Shown one piece after another: positions 7,402-15,982 of a stretch of 64,000 nt of DNA. Numbering within the stretch: the stretch's first letter is position 1; every line of letters begins with the position of its first letter. The position numbers were made by a program, and so were the translations under genes. A model generated the notes under the pieces. It was not told the origin of the DNA, did no database searches, and saw nothing but the letters and a program-made list of their open reading frames with translations. The DNA comes from Acidobacteriaceae bacterium (lineage in GTDB: Bacteria; Acidobacteriota; Terriglobia; Terriglobales; Acidobacteriaceae). The stretch spans positions 33,758 through 97,757 of the forward strand of contig PLHW01000008.1 in assembly GCA_003139095.1 (NCBI GenBank). Reading direction: 5' to 3'.

Positions 7402-9633
7402 TCAGACGAACGCTTCGCCGAAAATCAATTCCGCCAATTCTCTGGCCAATTCCCGCACCGCAGAATTGTCGACAATCTTGGTCTTGCGCCGCCAACTGTT
7501 CTTAGTAAGCCACGCCCACTGGAGCACGGCATACGCGCTCAGTTCTCCTCCCGGGGGCAATGCCGTTGGATCGGCGCCCGATGCGCCGGCAGCCGACGGT
7601 GTGTCCGGAGATAAGACGGCGAGCCCCGAGTCAACCGTCCATTGAAAAGCGCGCGCCAACTGTACGAGGAATTTGACCAGTCCGGGGATGTCGACTTCTC
7701 CCACTTTGGGTATGGAAGCGACCAGCGTGTCAAACGACTCCGAAGCGGGAGTCAACAATGCGACGTGTCCGGCCATCCAGTTCTCCTGTTCGCCCAGGAG
7801 GCGGGTGCGAATCTCCTCTTGCGCAGCCAGCATCTGCGCCTGGAATTGCCCAGTAGGCGCGTCCTTGGTCATTTCGACCGTTGCATGGAGCAGCGCCCTT
7901 CCGCGAAAACGCGGGATGATTAGGAACTTGATCAGTTCGCCCAGATAGAGGAAGCGCAGCCAGCGCAGCAGGGTGAACGCCGCCAACAGGGACAATAGAA
8001 TCGGAATCAGCCATGCCATGCGGCGCGGGTAGATGGCAATCCACCGCAGCGGGGGGAAGTACTTGCCAAGCTGCCACCACCAGGTTCGAGTGACGGCGCG
8101 GCAGCGCTCGTATCCCTGCGCGGCGCTGGCGCGGACGCGAGAATCTTTGGCGGTGAGCGCCTGTGTGTACAACGTTGCCGCTGCATCCCAGTTTCCTTCA
8201 ACTTCGTCGGCGCGGGCCTGAATGAGCTTCTCCTGCCCGTCGATCGCGGCCGCCTGATCGGGCACCGTATACCACATCGGAGTTGAGAGCACGGTGCCAT
8301 TGCCGGTCACCGTCACGAGCAGTATTCCGCGCGCCGTTTTCTCCGGCGGCATGGTCCATTGGTTGCGCGCGCTGAGCGGCGGCGCGAGCCACGTTTTCGC
8401 GGACGTGAGCTTGTCAGGCGAGTTAAAACTGTGCGGGTACAGCCCGCGATTGCCGGAGTAAAAATGTCCTCCAAAAACTCCGACGATCTGCGTGTTCGGG
8501 AGAATCTGGTCGTGCCACACTTTGCGAGTGTCAGCCGGCAACACCCAAGGCGAGGTCGAGTCCGAGTCGGGCGCCGGTATTGCCTGCCTGTCCGGCTTCT
8601 GGTCTGCCGTCTTATCCGCTTTCGCGTCGGGCTTCTTATCCGTCTTTTTGTCCGCCTTCTTGCCAGGAGCCGGATTCGCGGGTGGCGCATCGGGATCCAA
8701 AACGTCCGCCGTATGGGTGAAGATCAGATAGGAACCCCCCGGCTGGATGCGATTTTGCAGGAATGCGATTTCTTTCGGGATCTCGTTTTTGCTTGCCGTC
8801 TGAATCTTCGGATTATCGTGCGAGTTGAAATAAGTGCTGTTCAGTCCGAGCAGAGAAAAGCCGTCGACAACCGGCGGGTCGGGGATGGTCGCGTTTGTCG
8901 AATCACCGAGGCCGCTCACACTCGGATCTTTGTCCGCACGCAGGCGTTCCAGGGTGAAAGAAAGATCCACGACCTCCGGCGGCTCGGCAACCTGGACATC
9001 TTTCTTCTCCGGATAGCTCAACTTCAGCGCCGCTTCGCGCGTCTTCTGCCGGGCCTTCAATTCCGCCTGCAAGAGCCATACGAACGTGGCCCAGCGATGG
9101 CGATCGGTTGGACTCTCATCGCACAAATCGTCATTGCCCGGGACGAGGTAAATGCGCCGCACCTCGAGAGCGTCCAATTCGCGCGCTACTTCCCCGACCG
9201 CCTCGGCCATCGAAACCGAGCCAATCGGCCCTTCCCTTCCCTTGTCACGCTTCGGGCACTCGCACTTCTTCGCCGCGGAAGACAGACTGACATTTCGCAG
9301 CCCGAACCCGCCAGTAATTACAACGAAGTCGATGGTGCGATGCTCCGCCAGAACCATGCGATTGGTTTCCAGCACCGCCCAGTGAAAAGCCGCGCGGTTA
9401 TCCAGGGCTTCTTCTTCAACTCCTTCGGCGTGCCGGTCGACGCCGGCGTCGAAAAGATGCGGAGCCGTCATTTGAACAAACGTCACGCGCCGCGTGTTCG
9501 ACCGAGGATCGGACGGCAAACCGCTATCGGCGCCGTAAGTCGCGGGAGAGTAGCTGGCCATCACCAACACGATGCACCCCGCAGCCATTGCGAGAATGCG
9601 GCGCGCCGGCGTTCTGTTGGCCCTGCCCATCAT
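7402..9633 (-). CDS. membrane-anchored calcineurin-like metallophosphoesterase
   Basis: 743 residues. An N-terminal signal or anchor (ILAMAAGCIVLVMASYSPATYGA) is followed by a metallophosphoesterase-like core: VIVTGG-type strand (FVVITGGFGLRN), YLVPGNDDLC (the GNH(D/E) motif with Asp in place of His), YLIFTHTADV, and GVFGGHFYSGN. A Lys/Asp/Pro-rich linker (several KKxDK repeats) interrupts the core before GGHF. A transmembrane helix lies at about 541-563 and a soluble region of 180 residues follows. Because some metal ligands are changed (first-motif Asp unclear, GNDD for GNHE), activity is uncertain. Flanking genes lie 22 bases downstream and about 100 bases upstream on the same strand. Substrate unknown. 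Confidence 0.7.
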   Translation of the reverse strand: MMGRANRTPARRILAMAAGCIVLVMASYSPATYGADSGLPSDPRSNTRRVTFVQMTAPHLFDAGVDRHAEGVEEEALDNRAAFHWAVLETNRMVLAEHRTIDFVVITGGFGLRNVSLSSAAKKCECPKRDKGREGPIGSVSMAEAVGEVARELDALEVRRIYLVPGNDDLCDESPTDRHRWATFVWLLQAELKARQKTREAALKLSYPEKKDVQVAEPPEVVDLSFTLERLRADKDPSVSGLGDSTNATIPDPPVVDGFSLLGLNSTYFNSHDNPKIQTASKNEIPKEIAFLQNRIQPGGSYLIFTHTADVLDPDAPPANPAPGKKADKKTDKKPDAKADKTADQKPDRQAIPAPDSDSTSPWVLPADTRKVWHDQILPNTQIVGVFGGHFYSGNRGLYPHSFNSPDKLTSAKTWLAPPLSARNQWTMPPEKTARGILLVTVTGNGTVLSTPMWYTVPDQAAAIDGQEKLIQARADEVEGNWDAAATLYTQALTAKDSRVRASAAQGYERCRAVTRTWWWQLGKYFPPLRWIAIYPRRMAWLIPILLSLLAAFTLLRWLRFLYLGELIKFLIIPRFRGRALLHATVEMTKDAPTGQFQAQMLAAQEEIRTRLLGEQENWMAGHVALLTPASESFDTLVASIPKVGEVDIPGLVKFLVQLARAFQWTVDSGLAVLSPDTPSAAGASGADPTALPPGGELSAYAVLQWAWLTKNSWRRKTKIVDNSAVRELARELAELIFGEAFV

Positions 9634-9734
9634 GGCAAATCTTCTCTCAATTCGATCTCACAAACACTGACGGCCAATCTTCGCCGTGACGAATTGTGGT
9701 CGCGACGAATCCTGGTCGCGCTGACATTTGGGTA

Positions 9735-11084
9735 TCACTTTTGAGTCTTGTCATTCGGCGACTTCTTCTTGAACGCATACACCAACCCAATGGAGCCGCT
9801 GTTTTGAACGAAGCTAAACGCGGGCGGCAAGGTCCCGTATTGATGCTTGATTTGAATCGCGACCAGTTCGGTAATGTTGAATTGCAACGTGTTCTGAACC
9901 CAATGCCTGGTTTGGCTGCTCATGAGGGGAATCGGATTTTTCGTGTTCCGGGTTTCCAGGAATAGCTCGTCTGTAGTCGGGATGCGGGCGGTGTAAGAAG
10001 AACTGAGCGTGATTTTGCTGAGATGTAACACATTCGGAATGTCCAGGTAGGCGGTCGCGGAGGGTACGCCGCGAAAAATCGCGCCTTCTTGCTCGCCAGG
10101 CCGGTTCTTGATCGGGAAATCCTGGCGGAGATTGCTGCCGAACTCGACGCCCGCCGTGAAGTCAATTGCGACGGACGTCTTGACGGCCTCGAGTCCCGGA
10201 CGTTTTTTGTCGGGGCCCTTGAAATCGTGATAGAAGCCGCGCGTAATGCTGGGCGCGGAGATGAAATTCACCGCCTTGCCCCTTTTGTCCAATTCCATTC
10301 CCACCACGGACCACTGCGCGGAGTTTGGCCAATTCCATAGCGTGACCGGTTCCCGCAGGCTCGAGTAGACATGCTGAATCGGAACTCCCCAGGTGAAGCC
10401 GTCAGGATCGGCGGAGCCTTTATTATCCGTCTGCACGGTGGCCGCCAGGGCGAGCGCCCACGATTGCGTTTTGTCGAAGTAATAGGCGGGCCAGTTTACT
10501 TTCGAGTCGGTGCTGTAGTCGGGAGACGATCCCGAGGCGGGCGAGAAAGTGCCGCTGAGGTAGACGTTGGCCTCATCTTTGGTTTTTGCCGCTTCAATCG
10601 ACGACTTCTTCGGTGCAGCGGCGGGTGCGGCGGCAGGCGTTGTCCCGGCGGGAACAGGCGCGTTCGCTTCAACGGGGGGCGCCGTCCCGGTCGGCTTCGC
10701 CTCAATCGAGACGTGCGAATAGTCTGGTTGATTGAACGTCACATCGATCCGCTTGTAGTCGCGTGGAACCCCTTGCTTGAGCGTCAGGGTTACCGCGCCA
10801 CTGCCTGCAAACGGAGTGCCGGTGATGACGGACTTGACCACCTCGAACACCGACGGATGTAAGGAAGAGTCATAGACCACGATCGTCCACGGAGCCGCGG
10901 GAACGGGCGGGCAGGTGGCCGGCGCCGGAAATTCGACGGCGCAATCCACGGGCACGCCCTTGAGCTCAAACTCGACGTAGATCTCGTTCGCCGGTCCCCC
11001 CATGCCTGCCGAATGCAGCTTGGGAGACGCCGCATTCGCCAGCACGGGAAACAACAAAAGAAAACACGCCACGCCCTTTTTCAT
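9735..11084 (-). CDS. exported outer-membrane beta-barrel-like protein
   Basis: 449 residues with a clear signal peptide (MKKGVACFLLLFPVLANA). A first beta-rich domain with conserved Cys pairs (CAVEF...CPPVP) is followed by a Pro/Ala-rich linker (about 155-190). The C-terminal region of about 260 residues has alternating strands, many aromatics and a terminal GSIGLVYAFKKK strand, consistent with an outer-membrane barrel. The family is not recognised. The start at 11084 is set by TTAGGAGGTGGA; that ribosome binding site overlaps the stop codon of the preceding gene (11093-11095), so translation is probably coupled. Confidence 0.7.
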   Translation of the reverse strand: MKKGVACFLLLFPVLANAASPKLHSAGMGGPANEIYVEFELKGVPVDCAVEFPAPATCPPVPAAPWTIVVYDSSLHPSVFEVVKSVITGTPFAGSGAVTLTLKQGVPRDYKRIDVTFNQPDYSHVSIEAKPTGTAPPVEANAPVPAGTTPAAAPAAAPKKSSIEAAKTKDEANVYLSGTFSPASGSSPDYSTDSKVNWPAYYFDKTQSWALALAATVQTDNKGSADPDGFTWGVPIQHVYSSLREPVTLWNWPNSAQWSVVGMELDKRGKAVNFISAPSITRGFYHDFKGPDKKRPGLEAVKTSVAIDFTAGVEFGSNLRQDFPIKNRPGEQEGAIFRGVPSATAYLDIPNVLHLSKITLSSSYTARIPTTDELFLETRNTKNPIPLMSSQTRHWVQNTLQFNITELVAIQIKHQYGTLPPAFSFVQNSGSIGLVYAFKKKSPNDKTQK

Positions 11085-11092
11085 TCCACCTC

Positions 11093-11593
11093 CTAACAGG
11101 CAATCGCATCCACCACATCTTGCAGAGTGTCGGAAGAGCCGCATGGAATTTCCGACCGGCCGATGGGAACGCCGTTGGCCACGCACTGGCAGCAGGAATT
11201 GCGCGAGGCCGGGTCCGGGATGAGCACGCCCAGTTGCGTATCCAGTGGCAGGTTGCCGGGCGCGTTGAAGCACTTTCGGACCAGCGCGATCGCGGCCGGC
11301 AGCGGCAAGCAGGGCTTTGCCGGCGCGACATCGGCAACGGCCATGCGTGCAAATTTGGGAGCCGCGAGCGTGGCAGTCGCGATTGGCGTTTCGGGCGCGC
11401 GAGCCGGCTTCGTTTTGGCAGCCGCTTTCTTGACCGCAACCTTCGCTTTGACCTGGCCGGTCTTGGGCGCGCGCTTTGGGGCGGCGAGTTTCTTTTTAGC
11501 GGAGGCCTGTTTCGCCTTGCCTGCTGGTTTTGGTTTTGGCTTGCTGCTCGCTTTTGCTTTTGACTTGCTGCCTGCTTTCTTTTTGTTCGGCAT
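11093..11593 (-). CDS. Lys/Ala-rich histone H1-like N-terminus with Cys-containing C-terminal domain
   Basis: 166 residues. Residues 1 to about 75 are almost entirely Lys, Ala, Pro and Ser with AKKKLAAPKRAPK and VKKAAAKTKPAR repeats, like bacterial histone H1 or AlgP tails. The remaining 90 residues form a separate domain (LPLPAAIALVRKCFNAPGN, SRNSCCQCVANGVPIG, DTLQDVVDAIAC) with six cysteines. The start at 11593 has GGGAGGATTCG; an ATG 36 bases earlier lacks a site. It heads the leftward unit and diverges from the Trp/Cys-rich gene. The basic tail suggests DNA or polyanion binding, but low-complexity tails also occur on surface proteins, so the role is open. Confidence 0.65.
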   Translation of the reverse strand: MPNKKKAGSKSKAKASSKPKPKPAGKAKQASAKKKLAAPKRAPKTGQVKAKVAVKKAAAKTKPARAPETPIATATLAAPKFARMAVADVAPAKPCLPLPAAIALVRKCFNAPGNLPLDTQLGVLIPDPASRNSCCQCVANGVPIGRSEIPCGSSDTLQDVVDAIAC

Positions 11594-12160
11594 CGAATCC
11601 TCCCTGAGAGTATGTAGAGTGGGCCCCAAAATTATGATTGCGGGATGATACTATCTCACCTCCCACGGTCGGGCTCGATTGAGAAATTTACCCGATTTTT
11701 TTGAGAAACGATGAGTGGAACGAAATGTACAGAACTCACAAAAGTCCGTCAAGCAGGACCGAGATTGTCCGCATCGAGTAACACCATGACGGCGATAACA
11801 AATTGTCAGGCGACCTTAGTTATGGATTGTGCGGTCTAGCGGCACTCTCACGAGTTTCCTCTCCATAAGTCAGAGCGCCCGCGTCATGCGTATTTCGCCG
11901 GCCGCCCTGTTTCTAACTGATTTTTTGAGGCGACGAAACGATTTCCCCATCTCGCGCACTATTCCCCAAGAGGATGCCGCGAACCTCCGGTATTCGCCCT
12001 CAACACAGCAACAGGCGCAACTTCCCTTTTTAGGACCGCGGACCACTGAGCGCTTCACGTGCAGGCAACTTCGCAACTTTTGCGAACCAGCGGGATGCGT
12101 AATAACCACCGTCGCTGACGGGCGCGCCCGGATGACCAAACGTCAAAAGGAGAAAAACAC
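11594..12160. other. divergent intergenic region (567 bp)
   Basis: Separates the leftward unit starting at 11593 from the rightward gene at 12161, so it should hold both promoters. It is AT-richer than the flanking genes (for example around 11680-11720). No gene with a ribosome binding site, no RNA gene and no clear operator palindrome was found. Confidence 0.5.
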
Positions 12161-14218
12161 ATGGCATCGAACATGATCAGCATCACAGGGAAAATCACGA
12201 AAGTGAACGAGGCCGATGCGCAACGCCTCGGCGCTTTCATTTTGCTTTGCAACGAAGTTCTCGCCACCGCGCCGGTTTTGGCGGATGGCACCTACCGGCT
12301 GAATCTGTCGCGCGCGGCAGCGCTGGCCAAAAGCTCGTATGCCGTTACGCTGGCCATCGCTCCGGCCAGCGCGGCCAAACACCTCGAACACTTTCCGAAC
12401 CTGCCGAAGGTAGCCCTGAAGCGTACCGACCTGGAAAAGGCGGACAAGGAATTTCGCACTCCCGAAATTTCTATTTCGCAGGAAGTGCTCAAGGTCTGGT
12501 GGCTCTGGTGCCGCTGGTATTGCGTCTCGGGCACGGTTTTGGGTCAGGACGGTTGCGCGGCTCCGGGCGCGGAAGTGACAGTTTACAGCGTGAATTACAC
12601 CGGCTCGGGCTATTCCAAGGTGCCGCGGGCCACGGTTACCACCGCCGCGGACGGCACTTTCAACGCCTGCTTTGAGTGGTGCAGTTGTGCGCTCTGTTTC
12701 CGCTGCTGGCCGTGCTGGCCCATCTGGTGGCACTGCTGGCCGTGGTGGTGGGAGTGGGACATCCTGCGCATTCTCGAAGCGATCGAAAAGCAACTCGTGC
12801 TCCCGGGCCCGGGGCCGGTCTCTCAAGTGAATGGCGGGATGTCTTTGATTCGGCCCGAGGCCCGCAGCTTAATGCGTGGCCAGGGCTTCGGCATCGCGAG
12901 CAGCGAGGCTTTCGCTCCCGATGCGGAACGAACGCAACTGATCGCCAGCAAGTTCTCGAATGCTCGCATCCGCGAACTCTTCCCGTGGTGGTGGTGGTGC
13001 TGTGACGACCCGAATATCGTGTTCAGCGTCACGCAGAACGGGAATGTAATTCTCAACGAGAATCCCGCGACCAGTACGCGCTGGTGCTTCGAAGATGGCA
13101 GCTCGGTTTCGCTGGTGGGAAATTCGGACACCGGCACCGTGTGCCATCCGCACTGTCCGCCTGAGTACGGCTTTGCCTGGACGAACGTGGGCGACTACGT
13201 CGAAGTGGCCGACATAAACTTCGGGTATGCGGATCCGAGCGGCGATGCGGGCACCGACACCTGGGATATGCCCTTCGCCGGAGAGTTGTTCCTCTACGGC
13301 CAGTTCGCTACCGGATCGTCGGTCGCCTACTACCAGGTGCTGGCCGGACAGTGGTCTGGAAACCCTGCGCGCAGCGGAACGCAGCCCGCGATTGGGACCG
13401 GATCGCCGATCGCCGAGCCCCTGGATCGCGTGGTCTACATCTACAACGGCGATGGCACGTTCAACTCCAGCCATACGGTAAGGATGGGTCCGTTCAACAA
13501 CGGGAGCCACGTAAATCTGTACGCCACTCCCGCGGCCCGGCAGAATGGCCCAACCCCTCCCGGTCTGTTGCCATTTCCGACGGTCGCGGGGGCCTCGTAC
13601 TACTGGGACCACCAGGGGCTGATCGCGCACACCTACGACTCGTCCAACCTGATCGGCGGCTCGCCGACCGGCGCGGTCGACTTGTCCGTGGTTGGCTACG
13701 ACTCCACCTTGACCGAGGTCCTCTCTCCCAACATTCCGCCGCCGGGGCCGCCCGATGAACCGTTGACGCTCATGATCGACAATACGGGCCTGACCACGGC
13801 TCAGATCAACGGCAACATCTTGGCCTTTACCGCCGGCGGTGTACCGGTGACATCCACTTCCTCTGGCGAGTGCCCCGCCTACGACATTGGTCCGGGTGGG
13901 TACATCCAGGTTAGCGTCACCGTCAATGACGCGAACGGCCATCTGTTCGAGTACGGTCTGTTTGTCAACTACGGCTCTGGTGCGCCTGGCGTCATTACGC
14001 CGCCCGGCACCCATGGCTACACAATAAACCCGCTCGGTTCTCCGGATTACGCCTCCAAGTCATGGGTCGGAGGGACGGAGATTATTACGTACTACCCGCC
14101 CGTCGATTGCTGCTACGACTTCATCCTCCGCGTTGGAAAGCGCGTCACCAACGGTGACAGCTTCCCCAGCATGTGGGATCAAGCGTTCCAGACCATGACG
14201 TTGAAGGTGTCGAGCTAG
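12161..14218 (+). CDS. large protein with extreme Trp/Cys cluster and carboxypeptidase-regulatory-like domain
   Basis: 685 residues with no signal peptide. Order: a beta-sandwich-like N-terminus (1-105); WWLWCRWYC (113-121) leading into a carboxypeptidase-regulatory-like segment (VSGTVLGQDGCAAPGAEVTVY, about 122-168); then residues 169-200, with ten Trp and seven Cys in CxxC/CWPC/WWHC/PWWWEW patterns; a helix; a second cluster PWWWWCCDDPNI (275-285) leading into a beta domain (IVFSVTQNG...RWCFEDGSSVSLV...TVCHPHC); and a C-terminal region of about 330 residues, also beta-rich. Trp/Cys clusters of this sort could form metal- or disulfide-stabilised knots, but the function is unknown. AAAAGGAGAAAAACAC precedes the ATG. 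It diverges from the Lys-rich gene and is followed by DUF1360. Confidence 0.75.
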   Translation: MASNMISITGKITKVNEADAQRLGAFILLCNEVLATAPVLADGTYRLNLSRAAALAKSSYAVTLAIAPASAAKHLEHFPNLPKVALKRTDLEKADKEFRTPEISISQEVLKVWWLWCRWYCVSGTVLGQDGCAAPGAEVTVYSVNYTGSGYSKVPRATVTTAADGTFNACFEWCSCALCFRCWPCWPIWWHCWPWWWEWDILRILEAIEKQLVLPGPGPVSQVNGGMSLIRPEARSLMRGQGFGIASSEAFAPDAERTQLIASKFSNARIRELFPWWWWCCDDPNIVFSVTQNGNVILNENPATSTRWCFEDGSSVSLVGNSDTGTVCHPHCPPEYGFAWTNVGDYVEVADINFGYADPSGDAGTDTWDMPFAGELFLYGQFATGSSVAYYQVLAGQWSGNPARSGTQPAIGTGSPIAEPLDRVVYIYNGDGTFNSSHTVRMGPFNNGSHVNLYATPAARQNGPTPPGLLPFPTVAGASYYWDHQGLIAHTYDSSNLIGGSPTGAVDLSVVGYDSTLTEVLSPNIPPPGPPDEPLTLMIDNTGLTTAQINGNILAFTAGGVPVTSTSSGECPAYDIGPGGYIQVSVTVNDANGHLFEYGLFVNYGSGAPGVITPPGTHGYTINPLGSPDYASKSWVGGTEIITYYPPVDCCYDFILRVGKRVTNGDSFPSMWDQAFQTMTLKVSS

Positions 14219-14230
14219 AACGGACGACGG

Positions 14231-14265
14231 CCGCAGGGACCGGGGTATTTCTCGGGTCCCTGCGG
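14231..14265 (+). terminator. hairpin after the Trp/Cys-rich gene
   Basis: An 11-bp perfect inverted repeat (CCGCAGGGACC / GGTCCCTGCGG) with a 13-base loop starts 12 bases after the stop. The tail CTTATTCC is only weakly T-rich, so it may attenuate rather than end transcription before the DUF1360 gene. Confidence 0.5.
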
Positions 14266-14293
14266 CTTATTCCATTTGGACAGGTTTGAAGCA

Positions 14294-14710
14294 ATGGTCT
14301 TTTACTGGCTGGCGCTCGGCATTCTGGCGGTCTGGCGGGTGAGCTACTTGCTCGCCTCGGAAAGCGGCCCTTGGCGCGTGTTTGAGCGGATCCGGCGACG
14401 AGCGGGAAACGGGTTTTGGGGCGAACTTCTTAGTTGCCTCTATTGTCTGAGCGTTTGGGTGGCGGCGCCGTTTGCATTCTTTCTGGGCGAGTCGTGGAAG
14501 CAGCGGCTCATGCTTTGGCCCGCGCTTTCGGCCGGGGCAATCATCGTGGAGCGGCTCGTGCATGGCAGCGAGCAAAGAGGAGCGGCAATGTATATCGAAG
14601 ATGAGCAAGAGAACGACCGGGAAGGCGATCGTCAGGACGCAATTCGCCCGGAAGAAGCGACTCACGACGAAGAAGATGAGGAGGCCGATCATGTGTTGCG
14701 GCAGAAATAG
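14294..14710 (+). CDS. DUF1360 family membrane protein
   Basis: About 138 residues. The first 85 match DUF1360: an N-terminal hydrophobic helix (MVFYWLALGILAVWRVSYLLASESGP), then GFWGELLSCLYCLSVWVAAPFAFF with the conserved CxxC and a second hydrophobic stretch. The tail of about 40 residues is strongly acidic (DEQENDREG, HDEEDEEADH). A TTG six codons earlier (14276) is an alternative start. DUF1360 proteins are known from spore-formers and phage-like loci, and their function is not established. The 3' end overlaps the next small gene by 20 bases. Confidence 0.75.
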   Translation: MVFYWLALGILAVWRVSYLLASESGPWRVFERIRRRAGNGFWGELLSCLYCLSVWVAAPFAFFLGESWKQRLMLWPALSAGAIIVERLVHGSEQRGAAMYIEDEQENDREGDRQDAIRPEEATHDEEDEEADHVLRQK

Positions 14711-14942
14711 GGTAGGACATCAGTACAACATTCCGAATCACCTTGCGACCTCGCGCGCTCCGGTGAGCAGCGCCTTGCCGTCCTGGCCCATGTTCGAGTA
14801 CATGGGCCGGACGGCCCTGACCGCTATCGGAGCAATCACGGGAGCCCGCTACCGCTTCGATCGGCCCGGGGCCAGATTGCGGGTCGATCCGCGGGATCGC
14901 CCGGCCCTGGCCCGGGTTCCCGTGCTGCGGCCGGTCGGCTGA
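14691..14942 (+). CDS. small MCCG-type hypothetical protein (83 aa)
   Basis: Begins MCCGRNRVGHQYN, with a ribosome binding site GAGGAGG seven bases before the ATG, inside the 3' end of the DUF1360 gene (20-base overlap in another frame), so translation is probably coupled. The middle part (PMFEYMGRTALTAIGAITGARYRFDRPG) has a short hydrophobic turn, and the C-terminus (DPRDRPALARVPVLRPVG) is basic. The vicinal cysteines at residues 2 and 3 could carry a metal or a thioether. No known family. The perfect terminator at 15082 marks the end of this transcript. Confidence 0.55.
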   Translation: MCCGRNRVGHQYNIPNHLATSRAPVSSALPSWPMFEYMGRTALTAIGAITGARYRFDRPGARLRVDPRDRPALARVPVLRPVG

Positions 14943-15081
14943 GGGTCGCCGCCGCTTCTGAAAAAAACTCTGAAACGATTTTTATCCTCCCCGCACTATA
15001 CCTATGAACGAGGCGTTGCCAAGAGGCGATGACCACAGTTCGCAACCTGGCCGGACAACCATTTGGCTGGGTTCTTATAGA

Positions 15082-15116
15082 GCCGGAGCCGAGGGGAAGC
15101 GGCTCCGGCACTTTTT
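15082..15116 (+). terminator. intrinsic terminator
   Basis: A perfect 9-bp stem GCCGGAGCC / GGCTCCGGC with a 10-base loop is followed by ACTTTTTG. It ends the transcript carrying the Trp/Cys-rich, DUF1360 and MCCG genes. It also argues that the following sigma-factor gene begins downstream of it. Confidence 0.8.
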
Positions 15117-15300
15117 GTCGGCCTTCTCCAAACCACTGGACTTGCGTTACGACACGAGCGAATCGAGGAGATCTCCTTTGCCAGCGCGCGATGTTCGGCA
15201 CATCCCGTCAACTCCCTGCCGTCGCCCCGGACTTTCGGTTTTGAAACGCACGTCTCCCCCGGCGCAGACTTCGGAAAACGTATCGGGCGGGCAAGCTCCG

Positions 15301-15960
15301 GTGCTACACTGTCTGCCACTTGAGAGTTTCCGGGGCAAAGTTTTGGAGTTTCACTCTTTCGACGAAGCTTATGTCGACCGCTTACGGTCGGGAGACTATC
15401 GCACGCAGGAACATTTCTCCGCCTATTTCAGCGCCCTGATCAAAATCAAGCTGGGGTCCCGGCTCAGGTCGCCGGAAGCGGTCGAAGATTTGCGCCAGGA
15501 AACCTTCGCGCGTTTCTTTATCGCGCTTCGGGATGAAAAGATTCTTCGCCCGGAGTGCCTGGGATCGTTCATCAACTCGATCTGCAATAACGTGTTGCTC
15601 GAACACTATCGCTCCTCCGCCCGCGACGTTCCGCTCGACGTAGAAGAAGAGGGACATTCGCCCGTCGCCGATTTCGACATGCTGGGTGCGCTGAACGCAA
15701 AGGAAATAGAGAAGAAGGTCCGGGAAATCCTCCAGAAACTTCCAAAGCGCGACCGCCAACTATTGCGTCAGGTTTTCCTGGAAGAGCGCGATAAAGACGA
15801 CGTGTGCCGTGAGCTGGGTGTGGACCGGGATTATTTGCGCGTGCTTTTGCATCGCGCAAAACAGACGTTTAAATCGCTGTATCTCAAGCACGCGAAGATT
15901 GGGTCTTCAGCCCTGGCTTCGGCCCAGAAGCCCTGGAATGCCGCCACTCGGAGTTTATAA
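15301..15960 (+). CDS. ECF-like sigma-70 family RNA polymerase sigma factor
   Basis: Directs RNA polymerase to a small regulon. Region 2 spans SFDEAYVDRLRSGDYRTQEHFSAYF to AVEDLRQETFARFFIAL. Region 4 spans LQKLPKRDRQLLRQVFLEERDKDDVCRELGVDRDYLRVLLHRAKQTFKSLY, where the closing RVLLHRAK is the DNA-recognition helix. The start is uncertain. The frame is open back to 15004, but a strong terminator at 15082-15116 lies inside that extension. GTG 15301 and TTG 15343 (MEFHSFDEAYV, better fit to the conserved part) are the realistic starts. Two bases separate its stop from the next reading frame, which encodes an anti-sigma-like protein that is likely its regulator. Confidence 0.85.
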   Translation: MLHCLPLESFRGKVLEFHSFDEAYVDRLRSGDYRTQEHFSAYFSALIKIKLGSRLRSPEAVEDLRQETFARFFIALRDEKILRPECLGSFINSICNNVLLEHYRSSARDVPLDVEEEGHSPVADFDMLGALNAKEIEKKVREILQKLPKRDRQLLRQVFLEERDKDDVCRELGVDRDYLRVLLHRAKQTFKSLYLKHAKIGSSALASAQKPWNAATRSL

Positions 15961-15982
15961 AATGCAAGGGAGAATGACAATC

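Noticed and set aside
8359..9744. Plus-strand frame of 461 codons opposite the metallophosphoesterase gene
   Set aside because: Arg-rich, no recognisable domain, and complementary to a well-supported gene.
12869..14014. Minus-strand frame of 381 codons opposite the Trp/Cys-rich gene
   Set aside because: A shadow with Arg/Val-rich low-quality sequence; the plus-strand gene has a strong ribosome binding site and beta domains.
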